Source: an uncultured Hyphomicrobiaceae bacterium
GTDB lineage: Bacteria > Pseudomonadota > Alphaproteobacteria > Rhizobiales > Hyphomicrobiaceae
DNA: 64,000 bases
Direction: 5' to 3'
Assembly (NCBI GenBank): GCA_905480435.1
Contig: CAJQQK010000102.1
Coordinates: 1-64,000 of the forward strand
A program made the translations under genes and the position numbers. Positions 35,431 to 45,163 of the stretch are shown here, piece by piece. The notes beneath the pieces are model-generated. The model saw only the letters and a program-made list of their open reading frames with translations. It was not told the DNA's origin and ran no database searches. The number at the start of each line of letters is the position of its first letter. Position 1 is the first letter of the stretch.

Positions 35431-35901
35431 ATGCGATTGGCGCTATATCAACCAGATATCCCCCAAAACACAGGCACAATTCTGCGCATGGCTGCATGCT
35501 TCGGCATGCCGGTTGATATTATTCGTCCAGCGGGATTCGATATATCAGGCAAGGCGTTACGCCGCTCCGTTATGGATTATGGCGACGGCCTGGAAGTCAT
35601 TAGGCACGACAACTGGAATGCATTTTTTGCGTTAGTTTCCGAGTGCACGAAAGCACGCATCATCGCTGTCACGACAAAATCTGCTACCAACTACACCGAT
35701 CATATATTTAATGATCACGATGTGCTGCTGCTCGGGCGCGAAACAGCTGGTCTGCCCGACGAGGTCCATGCCGCCTGCTATGCCCGCATTACGATCCCGA
35801 TGGTACCCGGTATGCGATCACTAAATGTCGCGGTCGCAGCGGCGATGGTGACCGGCGAAGCGCTCAGGCAGACCGGCCGCTTGGACACTTTGGGCGTTTA
35901 G
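35431..35901 (+). CDS. trmL: tRNA (cytidine(34)-2'-O)-methyltransferase
   Basis: SPOUT-fold enzyme that methylates the wobble nucleotide of tRNA-Leu isoacceptors. 156 residues. The N-terminal LYQPDIPQNTGTILRMAA, the LLGRETAGLP knot and IPMVPGMRSLNVAVAAAM are diagnostic. It is transcribed away from the bc1 operon and converges on the ABC exporter gene with a 13-base gap. Confidence 0.93.
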   Translation: MRLALYQPDIPQNTGTILRMAACFGMPVDIIRPAGFDISGKALRRSVMDYGDGLEVIRHDNWNAFFALVSECTKARIIAVTTKSATNYTDHIFNDHDVLLLGRETAGLPDEVHAACYARITIPMVPGMRSLNVAVAAAMVTGEALRQTGRLDTLGV

Positions 35902-35914
35902 AGCAATAAGCCGG

Positions 35915-37837
35915 CTAAGCCGCGTCTTCCTGCAGCAGGAAACCGCCAGATTGGCGTGCCCACAGGCTGGCGTAAAGGTCGCCTTTGTCCAACAGTTCCG
36001 CATGCGTGCCTTGCTCAATGAGTTGACCAGCGTCCATCACGATAAGGCGGTCCATTTCGGCGATCGTGGACAGGCGGTGGGCAATCGCGATAACCGTTTT
36101 GCCCGCCATCAGATTGTAGAGCTGCTCCTGAATAGCTGCTTCAACCTCGGAATCGAGCGCACTGGTTGCCTCATCAAGGATCAATATCGGAGCATCCTTC
36201 AAAAGCACTCGTGCGATGGCGATCCGCTGCCGCTGACCACCGGATAGCTTGACGCCTCTTTCGCCAACGTGCGCGTCATAGCCACTGTGTCCTTTGCCAT
36301 CCTCCAGATCGAGGATGAACTCGTGCGCCTGTGCTTTCTCCGCAGCAAGGCGCGCAGCTTCGGCACCGGCATCTGGCCGCCCATAAAGGATATTGTCGCG
36401 AACCGAGCGGTGGAGTAGCGACGTATCTTGCGTCACCATCGCGATGTGCTCGCGCAGGCTCTCCTGACGGACTGTCGAGATGTCCTGACCATCGATCAGG
36501 ATTTGGCCGTTCTCCAGATCGTGGAAACGCAGCAGCAGATTAACCAGCGTCGATTTGCCGGCGCCAGAACGCCCGACTAGGCCGACCTTTTCGCCAGCTT
36601 TGATGTCAAGCGACAAGCCTTTGATGATCCGGTTGGCGTGTTCCGGCTGATCGCGACCATAGTTGAACGTGATGTTGCGGAATGCGATGCTGCCATCGCG
36701 CACAGCGATATCACCGGCGCCGGCAGTGTCGACAACATCGCGGTCGCGGGCGATCGTGTTGATCCCATCGCGCACAACGCCAATATTCTCGAAAAGCCGG
36801 GCAACCTCCCACATGATCCAGTGCGCCATGCCCTGCATCCTGAGCGTCAGTCCGACAGCAACTGCGATCCCGCCAGTTGTGACGGCATTGATTGACCAAA
36901 GCCAGATCGACAAGGCTGAGACAAAGAAAATCAGAAGGCCGTTCAGGATGTTGAGCGTCACCGTTAACAGCGTCACGAAGCGCATCTGCTCGTGCACGTT
37001 TTCGAGGAACGGCGTCATGCCGGTTTGCGCGTAGGCATCCTCGCGATCGGCATGGGCAAACATCTTGACGGTCGCGATGTTTGTGTAGCTATCCACGATG
37101 CGCCCGGTCATCATTGAGCGGTGCTCGGCCTGCTGCATTGATATACGGCCAAGGATCGGAATGAAGTAATAAAGTGCCAAGACATAGGCGATCAGCCAGA
37201 CGACAAGCGGTCCGGTCAGGCGGATATCACTTGCTGCAAACAGGATCAGCGCACCGAAAAAGTAGATAAAAACGTAGGCCATGATGTCAGCGATCTTGAG
37301 CACAACATCGCGCACGCCAACCGAGCTCTGCATGACTTTGGTGGCGATCCGGCCGGCAAAGTCGTTTTGGAAGAAATTTATCGACTGGCGCAGCAAATAG
37401 CGGTGGGCCTGCCAGCGGTTGCGCATCGCGAAGTTGCCCATCAATCCCTGATTGACCAGCGTTTCGTTAAGCAGCTTCACGACGGGCAGCAGCACAAGTA
37501 CGACGAACGCCATGCCCGTAAGTGCCCAGGCATGATCGGACCAAAACGTCGTCTTGTCCGCCTTGCCAAGCCAATCAACGAGGGTGCCGACATAGGAATA
37601 GAGCAACACTTCGAGCATAGCGACCGCGGCTGAGGCAACCGTGCATGCAGCGATCAGCCAGCGGAACGGCCACGCATAATACTTGATGAAGCCCCACAGA
37701 TCCCCAGGAGGACGCTCGGGTTGCTCGGGTGAGAACACTTCGTTGCTTTGTTCGAACCACGCAAACAGGGGATCAAACATTCGAGCAAATACCCGTTTGA
37801 GCGGTTGACTGATTTGTTGACTGAACACGGGAGGCAT
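35915..37837 (-). CDS. ABC exporter, fused membrane and ATPase domains
   Basis: Half-transporter of 640 residues that dimerises to export a lipid, peptide or drug. Six membrane helices lie at about 55-345. The ATPase domain (about 385-630) has Walker A GRSGAGKST, signature LSGGQRQRIAIAR, Walker B ILILDEATSALDSE and the switch IAHRLST. An N-terminal amphipathic extension (FARMFDPLFAWFEQSNEVF) precedes helix 1, as in a common alphaproteobacterial subgroup. No accessory protein or substrate gene is adjacent. Confidence 0.9.
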   Translation of the reverse strand: MPPVFSQQISQPLKRVFARMFDPLFAWFEQSNEVFSPEQPERPPGDLWGFIKYYAWPFRWLIAACTVASAAVAMLEVLLYSYVGTLVDWLGKADKTTFWSDHAWALTGMAFVVLVLLPVVKLLNETLVNQGLMGNFAMRNRWQAHRYLLRQSINFFQNDFAGRIATKVMQSSVGVRDVVLKIADIMAYVFIYFFGALILFAASDIRLTGPLVVWLIAYVLALYYFIPILGRISMQQAEHRSMMTGRIVDSYTNIATVKMFAHADREDAYAQTGMTPFLENVHEQMRFVTLLTVTLNILNGLLIFFVSALSIWLWSINAVTTGGIAVAVGLTLRMQGMAHWIMWEVARLFENIGVVRDGINTIARDRDVVDTAGAGDIAVRDGSIAFRNITFNYGRDQPEHANRIIKGLSLDIKAGEKVGLVGRSGAGKSTLVNLLLRFHDLENGQILIDGQDISTVRQESLREHIAMVTQDTSLLHRSVRDNILYGRPDAGAEAARLAAEKAQAHEFILDLEDGKGHSGYDAHVGERGVKLSGGQRQRIAIARVLLKDAPILILDEATSALDSEVEAAIQEQLYNLMAGKTVIAIAHRLSTIAEMDRLIVMDAGQLIEQGTHAELLDKGDLYASLWARQSGGFLLQEDAA

Positions 37838-37978
37838 CCTTGGGCGGAAATGGCGCCCCGGCAGTCAGGGGCAGCCTTATTGGTTAGGCTTAAATAGAAG
37901 TGTTGTCAGTTGCATAAATTTCATTGTCTTCTCGGCTGCGACCTGCCGCATGGCGCATTATGCGCGAGCGGCGCAATA

Positions 37979-37992
37979 TTGATGTTGATCAA
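37979..37992. promoter_or_regulatory. FNR/FixK box
   Basis: TTGAT-GTTG-ATCAA is a perfect match to the FNR/FixK consensus TTGAT-N4-ATCAA. It lies about 125 bases upstream of hemF; the ABC exporter gene diverges on the other side. It predicts control by oxygen through FnrL or FixK. Confidence 0.75.
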
Positions 37993-38117
37993 CGACCATT
38001 GCGACTGTCCGGCTATGACGACGTATTCAACTGAGTACGAACAGGGCGAAGGCAAATGCCTGTCAAAAGTGGCGAAATCGTAGCGCCTGCAACATTTAAA
38101 TGAGTGAATGACACAGC

Positions 38118-39011
38118 ATGCTTGATCAACGCAAGGAAACGGCCCGGCAATGGTTCGAGGCACTACGTGATCAGATCACCAGTTCATTGGAGCAGCTAGA
38201 GGCAGAATTGCCAGCGGATGCGATGCTTGGCGACCAACCTCCAGCCAAATTTGAGCGCACCCCTTGGCCAAGAACGTGTCACGTGACCGGCAAGCCAGGC
38301 GGCGGTGGCACTATGAGCATGATGGGAGGCCGCGTCTTCGAGAAAGTAGGCGTGCACACCTCAACTGTGTTCGGCGAGTTCGCGCCCGAGTTTGCCAAGA
38401 CCATTGATGGCGCGACGGATGATCCACGCTTTTGGGCATCCGGTATCTCGTTGATCGCCCATCCACATAACCCGCACGTGCCAGCCGTGCATATGAACAC
38501 CCGTATGGTTGCCACAACTAAATGTTGGTTTGGCGGTGGCGCCGATCTGACGCCGGTGTTGGATGCCAGGCGTACTCAGGAAGATGCCGACACAACGGCC
38601 TTCCACGAGGCGATGGAGCAGGCGTGCGCTGGGCACGATATTGCTGACTACGCCGCCTATAAGAACTGGTGCGACGAGTATTTCTATCTTCCACACCGCA
38701 AAGAAATGCGCGGCGTTGGTGGAATTTTCTATGACCATCTCACGCCCACTGAGGCAGATGGTGGCTGGGACGCGGCTTTCGCCTTTACGCAAAGCGTCGG
38801 TCGCGGGTTCGCTGACATTTATCCAGCTCTCGTCCGCAATAACTTTGCGAAGTCTTGGAGCGATGCGGAACGTGATGAGCAGCTGGTCCGGCGCGGTCGC
38901 TACGTCGAGTTCAATCTGCTCTACGACCGCGGCACGCTGTTTGGCCTTAAAACAGGCGGCAACGTCGACAGTATTTTGTCCAGCATGCCGCCAGCCGTTA
39001 AGTGGCCTTGA
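38118..39011 (+). CDS. hemF: Oxygen-dependent coproporphyrinogen III oxidase
   Basis: Oxidative decarboxylation of coproporphyrinogen III to protoporphyrinogen IX in heme synthesis. 297 residues, full length. Family motifs: [45 protein letters not shown], and the C-terminal [20 protein letters not shown]. The ribosome site is weak (AATGAGTGAATG upstream). A perfect FNR/FixK box precedes it, unusual for the oxygen-using isoenzyme. Confidence 0.97.
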   Translation: MLDQRKETARQWFEALRDQITSSLEQLEAELPADAMLGDQPPAKFERTPWPRTCHVTGKPGGGGTMSMMGGRVFEKVGVHTSTVFGEFAPEFAKTIDGATDDPRFWASGISLIAHPHNPHVPAVHMNTRMVATTKCWFGGGADLTPVLDARRTQEDADTTAFHEAMEQACAGHDIADYAAYKNWCDEYFYLPHRKEMRGVGGIFYDHLTPTEADGGWDAAFAFTQSVGRGFADIYPALVRNNFAKSWSDAERDEQLVRRGRYVEFNLLYDRGTLFGLKTGGNVDSILSSMPPAVKWP

Positions 39012-39035
39012 GTTATTCGCGAACGCTAAGTGACC

Positions 39036-39755
39036 TTATGACGTCAAATCCGTCGCATCGAGTAACTCCTTGACAACCTGCCCCTTGAGATCGATGCCGA
39101 CGCCGCATTTGCAGCCGGGACAGTCGACGCAGGCATCAAGGCCAAGCTCAAGAGCGTTTTCCAACGCTGCAGCCTTGTCGGCAACTGACGTCACCGGGTC
39201 GAGCCTGATCCGCTGCAGTTTCAGCAACGAAAACGGGTTGCCCCAGCGATATCCGGCAGATGCATCCGGCATGTCTTCAGGCGCAACGGTTTCTGGTAGC
39301 GCGTCGCCGAAATTGCGAGCATGCATCGGGCAGTTGTCGAGGCAGGCATAGCATTCGATGCACGCCGTCAAATCATGATAGGCGTCCGGCGCCTCGACGT
39401 TGAGATCATTGCCGCCGCCGCCGCTTGGTAATCGCCCTTGCATTTGACGCGCAATACCGTCACGCCGCACGACCAGATCGCTGAGCACTGGCAGCGTTGC
39501 GCAGGGGCTCAGCTTGTCGCCGTCGCGAACACGTGCCCGGCAGGCGATGCGCGGTTTGTCATTGATGTCGATCGTGCATACGCCGCAGTTGCGCGCGCGA
39601 CAGCCATAGCGAAACGCGAGATCAGGCATGCTTGTTGCCTGCGCTTGCAACAGCACATCGAGCGCCATTGGTTTCTCGCGCGGTTCCCGCTTTTGATAGT
39701 CATATTCGACGACTTCGGTTTGCCCGTCGCGGTGCAGAACAATTTCAACTTTCAC
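39036..39755 (-). CDS. Succinate dehydrogenase/fumarate reductase-like iron-sulfur subunit
   Basis: SdhB/FrdB-like electron-transfer protein of 239 residues. The [2Fe-2S] cluster is bound by YGCRARNCGVC and a later Cys in RIACRARV. The [4Fe-4S]/[3Fe-4S] domain carries CIECYACLDNCP and CVDCPGCKCGVG. It starts with GTG two bases after the flavoprotein gene, so translation is coupled. No membrane anchor gene (SdhC/D) is adjacent, so the pair may be soluble and reduce a different carrier. Adjacent CoA-transferase genes suggest action on a dicarboxylate related to a CoA ester. Confidence 0.87.
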   Translation of the reverse strand: MKVEIVLHRDGQTEVVEYDYQKREPREKPMALDVLLQAQATSMPDLAFRYGCRARNCGVCTIDINDKPRIACRARVRDGDKLSPCATLPVLSDLVVRRDGIARQMQGRLPSGGGGNDLNVEAPDAYHDLTACIECYACLDNCPMHARNFGDALPETVAPEDMPDASAGYRWGNPFSLLKLQRIRLDPVTSVADKAAALENALELGLDACVDCPGCKCGVGIDLKGQVVKELLDATDLTS

Positions 39756-39757
39756 GC

Positions 39758-41704
39758 TTATGCCGCCTCACCAATCGCTGCATCGACTCCGCCAGGCTCG
39801 ACCTGGGGCGCGGCACCGCTCGCTCCCATGATCGCTCTGTATCGTTTCTCAAGAATCTTGTCCTTCACGCTCATGGGCATCAATCGCAACGCCTTGGCTT
39901 GTGCTTTGCGCCAGGCGTCCTGGATTTTGTATGAGACGATGCGCTGCAATGGCGTCCGCTCACGTGCCGCCCGCTGAACTTGCCATCCAGCATTGGCTTC
40001 ATGCCGAACAACGGTTGAATAAGGTTGCGAAAACGCTGATATGTAGCCCTTATCAAGGCGGACATGGCCACCAAGGCTGGCATCTCGCTCCTTTGCTGCG
40101 ATAGCGACCGCCTTGGCAGTATCAAGCATGTTGCGCAACTCTTCGAATTCAATGAAGGCTTGATTCCACGTCGTGTAGGCGGGGATGGCAACATCATCGA
40201 GCTGCTGGGTCCAGCCTTCCAACAGCTCGTCTATTTTCGCGAGGCGGTCAGCTGTGCGGACTGGCCCGATGCATTCCCAGCTCTGTTTCTGCAATTGAAC
40301 TTTGAGCGTGGCAGCTGCAACACTGCCGCTCTGGCCAAATCGTTTCATGATAGTATCAATCGATGATGCAAACAGCGCATCGTCAGAGCCGCTTTTCCGG
40401 TTCCGAGCGGCCTCAGCTGAAGCGCGACCTGAACGATTGCCAAACACACTCGCCTCTGTCAGCGATGTGGAGCCAAGCCGGTTGGCGCCGAACACGCCGC
40501 CCATCGCTTGACCGGCCGCAAACAGGCCATCAATGCCACGTGAGCGGTCACCGTCGCCATTTCCGCTAACAGAAGCACCGTGCGCGTCGACCCTGATGCC
40601 GCCCATCATGTAGTGGGCGCCAGGACGCACTTCCCAGGCTTCCTCAACCTTGCCGGCTTTCTTGCCAAGCGCTTGCCGCGCATTCTTGAGTGCTGACGGC
40701 AGCGACGTTTCCAGGAAGCGATAGAAATAGGGGCCTGACAGCGGTGGTTTCATGTTTTCTGTCATGTCGAGATAGGCGCCACCATTGGGACTGCCGCGTC
40801 CGTCTTCGACGGCCCGCATGATAGCTGACGAGCATTCAGCCCGCGTGCGCAGGTAAACGCCGTCGAGGATCACCTTGCCGTCCTTGTCACGCAGCACGCC
40901 GAGGAAGCTCGCAGTCGATGGTTCGCCGCACAATAAGCCTTCGTATGACGGAGGCGATGCCAGACAGAACGGCAAAAACTGAACCTGCTCCATATCGACA
41001 AGGTCAGCGCCAGCGCGTGCCGCAACGGCATAGGCGTCGCCGGTATTGCCGCGCATGGTATCTGTCTTCGGGAAGTACAATGTTGACAGTCCACCGGCTG
41101 CAATCACGACAGATGGAGCGCGCACTGCGATCAGCTTGCCACCCGACGCATCGTAGATCAGGCCGCCAACGACCTTCTTGGCAGCACCATCTTCATCTGT
41201 GATGAGTTCGAGAAACCAAGCGTCTTCGATATAGTCGATTTGCGCGTTCTGAATGACGGCCTGCCAGCCGGCATGCCCGAACGCGACGCCGTTGTTGGCA
41301 TGCCCAACCGAGCGGCGTTTGGTGTGACCGCCCATCGGTAGTGGCATGGCTTGCGGTTTGTCGCCGGCAGCATTGATGGGTGGTCTGAGGCCGTGCGCGC
41401 GGAATGTGTCGTATGATACCTTGCTGTCTTCGGCGAATGCGTCGGTGATGGAGGGCAGCGGCAGATCACCGCCGGCCATTTGCAGGTTTTCTGACAGCCC
41501 CGCTTGGGTGTCGCTGTCGTCGCCCACTTCCCGGACTGTCACGGCGCCTTCTGAGATCTTGGTGTCTGAGCACCCGATTGGGTCTTTCGAGACCACCAAC
41601 ACGCGCGCACCACTTTCCGCGGCGGCATGCGCTGCAATGCTACCTGAGCCACCTGACCCGACAACAACAACATCATAGTCGCGCCATTCTGTTTCAATCG
41701 TCAT
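39758..41704 (-). CDS. Succinate dehydrogenase/fumarate reductase-like flavoprotein
   Basis: FAD-binding flavoprotein of 648 residues. The dinucleotide motif is VVVVGSGGSGSIAAHAAAESG. The His that covalently holds FAD in true SdhA is not seen (CSDTKISEGAVTV), so FAD is probably non-covalent. Other family features are present: GDGYAVAA-like GNTGDAYAVAARAG, the HYMMGGI motif, and ANRLGSTSLTEASVFGNRSG. It forms a two-gene operon with the iron-sulfur subunit. Its substrate is not fumarate or succinate for certain; a substituted dicarboxylate is a reasonable guess given the adjacent CoA-transferases. Confidence 0.87.
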   Translation of the reverse strand: MTIETEWRDYDVVVVGSGGSGSIAAHAAAESGARVLVVSKDPIGCSDTKISEGAVTVREVGDDSDTQAGLSENLQMAGGDLPLPSITDAFAEDSKVSYDTFRAHGLRPPINAAGDKPQAMPLPMGGHTKRRSVGHANNGVAFGHAGWQAVIQNAQIDYIEDAWFLELITDEDGAAKKVVGGLIYDASGGKLIAVRAPSVVIAAGGLSTLYFPKTDTMRGNTGDAYAVAARAGADLVDMEQVQFLPFCLASPPSYEGLLCGEPSTASFLGVLRDKDGKVILDGVYLRTRAECSSAIMRAVEDGRGSPNGGAYLDMTENMKPPLSGPYFYRFLETSLPSALKNARQALGKKAGKVEEAWEVRPGAHYMMGGIRVDAHGASVSGNGDGDRSRGIDGLFAAGQAMGGVFGANRLGSTSLTEASVFGNRSGRASAEAARNRKSGSDDALFASSIDTIMKRFGQSGSVAAATLKVQLQKQSWECIGPVRTADRLAKIDELLEGWTQQLDDVAIPAYTTWNQAFIEFEELRNMLDTAKAVAIAAKERDASLGGHVRLDKGYISAFSQPYSTVVRHEANAGWQVQRAARERTPLQRIVSYKIQDAWRKAQAKALRLMPMSVKDKILEKRYRAIMGASGAAPQVEPGGVDAAIGEAA

Positions 41705-41764
41705 GCGCTTCAGCCTCGCAATTCGTCTTGCATTAGAGCATCTCTAATACCGCAAAAACCAATG

Positions 41765-41779
41765 CTGAGCATAGCTCAG
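41765..41779. promoter_or_regulatory. Short palindrome in divergent promoter region
   Basis: CTGAGC-ata-GCTCAG lies in the 221-bp gap between the divergent flavoprotein and fused CoA-transferase genes. It could be an operator serving both sides. No other clear element was found in this gap. Confidence 0.3.
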
Positions 41780-41925
41780 GCGACGACTGGTTGTCAGGGC
41801 GTGGAAATCTTTCAGATGATCAACATGTGGATTTCGGTTTCGATCCTGAAACCACCCGCCCCATTCAGCATCGCCATGACCTAGGCTGCCAACGAATTTG
41901 CAAGCGAAACAATTGCGGGAACGGC

Positions 41926-44241
41926 ATGGCAGGCGCGTTGGACGGCATTACGATAGTTGATCTGACCACAGGGGCAGCCGGTGCGCTCTCGACGATGTTC
42001 ATGAGCGATCATGGCGCCCGTGTCGTGCGCATTATTGAGCAACGTTCTCAACTGCACAGGGATGGCGGCTACCGGGTCTGGGATCGCGGCAAGGAAGTTG
42101 TGCACTGCGCAACTGACGATGAGGCGGGGCGGGGCAAACTTATTGCCGGTGCGGATGTCGTGATCGAGGACTTCGGCCCCATCAAGCGGCCGGCGTCACT
42201 GTCAGCTGCAGCTCTCCGCGAAACCTATCCGCAGCTCATCGTTTGTTCGATAACAGCTTATGGCGAAGTCGGGCCGCTTGCCGGTGAATCTGCAATTGAT
42301 GATCTGGTGCTTGCCCGTCTCGGTGTGCTGGCCGGCCTGCCCGGTTTTCGCGACGGTCCCATTCATGCTGCGCATCCGTTGCCAAGCGTTGGCGCTGGCC
42401 TGCTAGCAGCTCTTGGTACTGCTGCCGCACTGTATGATCGGGAGGCCACCAGCCAAGGTCGCCATGTCGAAACATCGCTTGTTGCAGGCGCGCTTCTCTA
42501 TCACCCGAAAGTCATTGGCGATCAACTGAAACCAAATGTCTTCCAAACCAACCCATACGGTAGCGCACCGTTTTATAGCGTCTACGAGTGTGCCGACGGT
42601 AATTGGCTGCAACTCGGTTGCGTCCATCACGGTTTTATTGCGCGTGCGGCAAAGCTGATGGGGATTGCCGACGTTATTGCAGATCCGGTTTACGACGGTG
42701 GCCATACACCTCAAACGCCGGAGGCCGACGCACATTTGCGCAAGCTGCTTGGCGAGGTCATGGTCGCACGCAAGTCAGCCGATTGGATCGCGGACTTCGA
42801 AGCAAACGATATTCCGTCTGCGCGCGCGCAGACGAACGAAGACGGCATGGCTGACCCACAAGTCGAGCACAACGGCATGATTGTTTCGCTTAAGGATCCG
42901 GAAGTGGGGGCCATCAAGACGATGGGCTCACCGATCAAGATGACAGCGACACCATCTGCGCCCGAAGGCCCTCGTGCTGACAAAGCGTCAGATGCCACAG
43001 ATGTACTCGACAGTCTCGTGGTGTTGCGAAAAGCGGCAGCCAATCTCTCACCAGAAGTCGGACAACTACCACTCGCCGGCGTTCGCGTGCTTGAAATCAC
43101 CAACCTTATAGCAGGACCTGTGGCGGGTCGTTTGCTTGCTGACATTGGCGCCGATGTCATCAAGCTGGAACCGCCAACCGGCGACATTTCTAGGCCAATT
43201 GGCCGAACGTATTTTTATTCGATCAACTACGCCAAGCGCTCCATCTCGGTTGATGCTAGCAAGCCCGAGGGCAAGGACGTTGTCCAACGTGTGGCTTCCA
43301 CGTGCGATGTGTTGCTCGCCAATCTGCGTCCGGGCGCGACGGCTCGAATGGGTATTGGTCACGCAGCCGACCCAAATCTAATTGAATCGCAAATTAGCGG
43401 TTACGGCCTGACTGGTCCCTACGCGCATCGGCCCGGTATCGACCCGCTTGCGCAGTCGTTAATGGGGCTTGAGCGGGCGCAGGGCGGTTCCGGAAACCCA
43501 CCATCATTTACCTCGCAATTGGCACCAACTGATTTTACTACCGGCACGATGGCAGCTCTGGGCACGGTGATGGCGCTTTTCGCGCGCCGTCGTGGAGCCG
43601 CCAGAGGGCAGCGCATCGAGGTCAATCTTCTCGATGGCGGCATTGTGCTGAGCTCCGAATGGTTCACGGCCTACGAAGGCAAGCCTGAGCGTCAACTTGC
43701 CGATCAGGGCCAACATGGGTCAAGCCCGTTCCATCGCCTCTATAAATGCCGAGATGGATACATTTATGTTGCTGCCGATCAGCCAGCCGAACAAGAAGCG
43801 TTCGTCGAGGCGTTGAACCTTACTGATAAGTCACCGGTTGATGACGCTTCTGGCACACACCCGAACGACACATCATTCGGCCAAGCTGCAGCGACCGCCT
43901 TTGCTACGCTGGATATTGCGGCGGCCACCGATTTACTGTCGCAGTCAGCCATCCCATGCGCACCGGCGTTGCCGCCAGAAAGCAGCGTGTTCTTCGATGC
44001 TCCCCACACCAAACTTAACGGTTGGTCGGTGACGCGCCCACATCCAACAGTCGGCAATCTGACAGCTGTCTGCCGTTATCTGAAATTCAACGGCGCAAGC
44101 GGTGGCACTGACCAAATCCTACCAACACCGTTGCTCGGCCAGCAAGGCGACGAGATATTGCGCGAGGCCGGCCTGAGTGATGATGAAGTTGCCAAGCTAC
44201 GGACGGACGACGTCATCATCACAAAAACCATCGGGCCTTAG
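41926..44241 (+). CDS. Fused tandem class III CoA-transferase (CaiB/BaiF-CaiB/BaiF)
   Basis: A 771-residue protein made of two complete CaiB/BaiF domains. Domain 1 (about 1-370) opens with LDGITIVDLTTGAAGALSTMF; domain 2 (from about 382) opens with LAGVRVLEITNLIAGPVAGR. The catalytic Asp of this family is kept only in domain 2 (Asp536 in APTDFTTGTMAALGT). The matching position in domain 1 is Ser154 (LPSVGAGLLAALGT). So one half is probably structural. Two-subunit enzymes such as BbsEF are a natural comparison. Start at 41926 follows GGGA; the track ORF begins earlier without support. CoA donor and acceptor unknown. Confidence 0.87.
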   Translation: MAGALDGITIVDLTTGAAGALSTMFMSDHGARVVRIIEQRSQLHRDGGYRVWDRGKEVVHCATDDEAGRGKLIAGADVVIEDFGPIKRPASLSAAALRETYPQLIVCSITAYGEVGPLAGESAIDDLVLARLGVLAGLPGFRDGPIHAAHPLPSVGAGLLAALGTAAALYDREATSQGRHVETSLVAGALLYHPKVIGDQLKPNVFQTNPYGSAPFYSVYECADGNWLQLGCVHHGFIARAAKLMGIADVIADPVYDGGHTPQTPEADAHLRKLLGEVMVARKSADWIADFEANDIPSARAQTNEDGMADPQVEHNGMIVSLKDPEVGAIKTMGSPIKMTATPSAPEGPRADKASDATDVLDSLVVLRKAAANLSPEVGQLPLAGVRVLEITNLIAGPVAGRLLADIGADVIKLEPPTGDISRPIGRTYFYSINYAKRSISVDASKPEGKDVVQRVASTCDVLLANLRPGATARMGIGHAADPNLIESQISGYGLTGPYAHRPGIDPLAQSLMGLERAQGGSGNPPSFTSQLAPTDFTTGTMAALGTVMALFARRRGAARGQRIEVNLLDGGIVLSSEWFTAYEGKPERQLADQGQHGSSPFHRLYKCRDGYIYVAADQPAEQEAFVEALNLTDKSPVDDASGTHPNDTSFGQAAATAFATLDIAAATDLLSQSAIPCAPALPPESSVFFDAPHTKLNGWSVTRPHPTVGNLTAVCRYLKFNGASGGTDQILPTPLLGQQGDEILREAGLSDDEVAKLRTDDVIITKTIGP

Positions 44242-44255
44242 AGGCTGTGCCTTTG

Positions 44256-45044
44256 TCAGACCTTCGGCATCCGGTAGCGGTCTTCCGGATTGTCCCAACC
44301 TTTGAATTTGGGGCGGCGCTTTTCAGCGAATGCTGATCTAGATTCCATCAAATCGCTCTTGGCGCCATGGTCGTGAAGTTTTTCCGCAAGCGCATCCTGG
44401 TCGGCTGTCGGGCGTGGCCGCATCTGGCGCATCATGTGGACAGTATTGACGCGCGAAGCTGGCGGTAGAGTCAGTAAGTGCTCGCCCATCTCAATCGCCG
44501 TTGGCAGTAGATCGTCAGCATCGGCCAGCCGATTGACGAAGCCAAGTTCATACATGCGCTCTGATGTGAACCGGTAGCCCAGTGCCATTTCCATGGCGAT
44601 CGGGTACGGCAGATTGGCAACGTGCCCGTGGTTATAGCCGCCAAGTAGCCAGCGCTTTGCTTCGCTGATTTCGAACAACGTGCCACGCACCGCGACGCGC
44701 AGATCCGTGCATTCAACCAGCATGAAACCACCGCCCATTGCAAAGCCGTTGACCGCGCCTATGACGGGCTTTTCTAATGTGCCTGATTTGAAGCAATCTT
44801 CGATCGAGGTTTTCTTGCCGCCCGGAATGCCGTGCCCCAGTGTTTCCTTCATGTCTTCGCCGGCACAGAACCCGCGCCCGGTTCCGGTCAGGATCGCTAC
44901 TTCCAGGTCAGGGCTTTTCCGGAACATTGCCCAGGTTTCAGCCATCGCCTCGCGCAACTCGCCATTGAGTGCGTTGAGCCGCTCCGGCCTGTTCATGCGC
45001 ACGACCAGGATCTGACCGTGGGTTTCAGTTTCAACGACTGCCAT
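44256..45044 (-). CDS. Enoyl-CoA hydratase/isomerase (crotonase) family protein
   Basis: A 262-residue crotonase. The oxyanion-hole segments are GFCAGEDMKE and GFAMGGGFMLVE. The first catalytic Glu of enoyl-CoA hydratase (GGGCE) is replaced by Met (GGGFM). The second is kept in FEISEAKRW. A single Glu fits an isomerase or another crotonase reaction better than simple hydration. The loop RWLLGGYNHGHVANLPYPIA also departs from the usual GGTQRLPR. It converges on the fused CoA-transferase and diverges from the CoA-transferase at 45164, so it belongs to this acyl-CoA block. Substrate unknown. Confidence 0.87.
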   Translation of the reverse strand: MAVVETETHGQILVVRMNRPERLNALNGELREAMAETWAMFRKSPDLEVAILTGTGRGFCAGEDMKETLGHGIPGGKKTSIEDCFKSGTLEKPVIGAVNGFAMGGGFMLVECTDLRVAVRGTLFEISEAKRWLLGGYNHGHVANLPYPIAMEMALGYRFTSERMYELGFVNRLADADDLLPTAIEMGEHLLTLPPASRVNTVHMMRQMRPRPTADQDALAEKLHDHGAKSDLMESRSAFAEKRRPKFKGWDNPEDRYRMPKV

Positions 45045-45163
45045 GCTCGATTGTCCTTTGTGTACCGTCTCTATTCATCATGCCCCGGATCGTTGGACAT
45101 TTCCAAACGGCGGCAGCTCGACCTATTGTGTTTCCAGTTTGCCACGCCGGGAGGAAAGCAGCC

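Noticed and set aside
39758-41704. Adenylylsulfate reductase AprA or true SdhA
   Set aside because: The iron-sulfur partner is SdhB-like rather than AprB-like, and the covalent-FAD His and membrane anchors of SdhA are missing.
42236-43187. Frameshift joining two CoA-transferase genes
   Set aside because: The frame is continuous with coding-like composition through the linker (about residues 370-382), and both domains are complete, so a genuine fusion is more likely.
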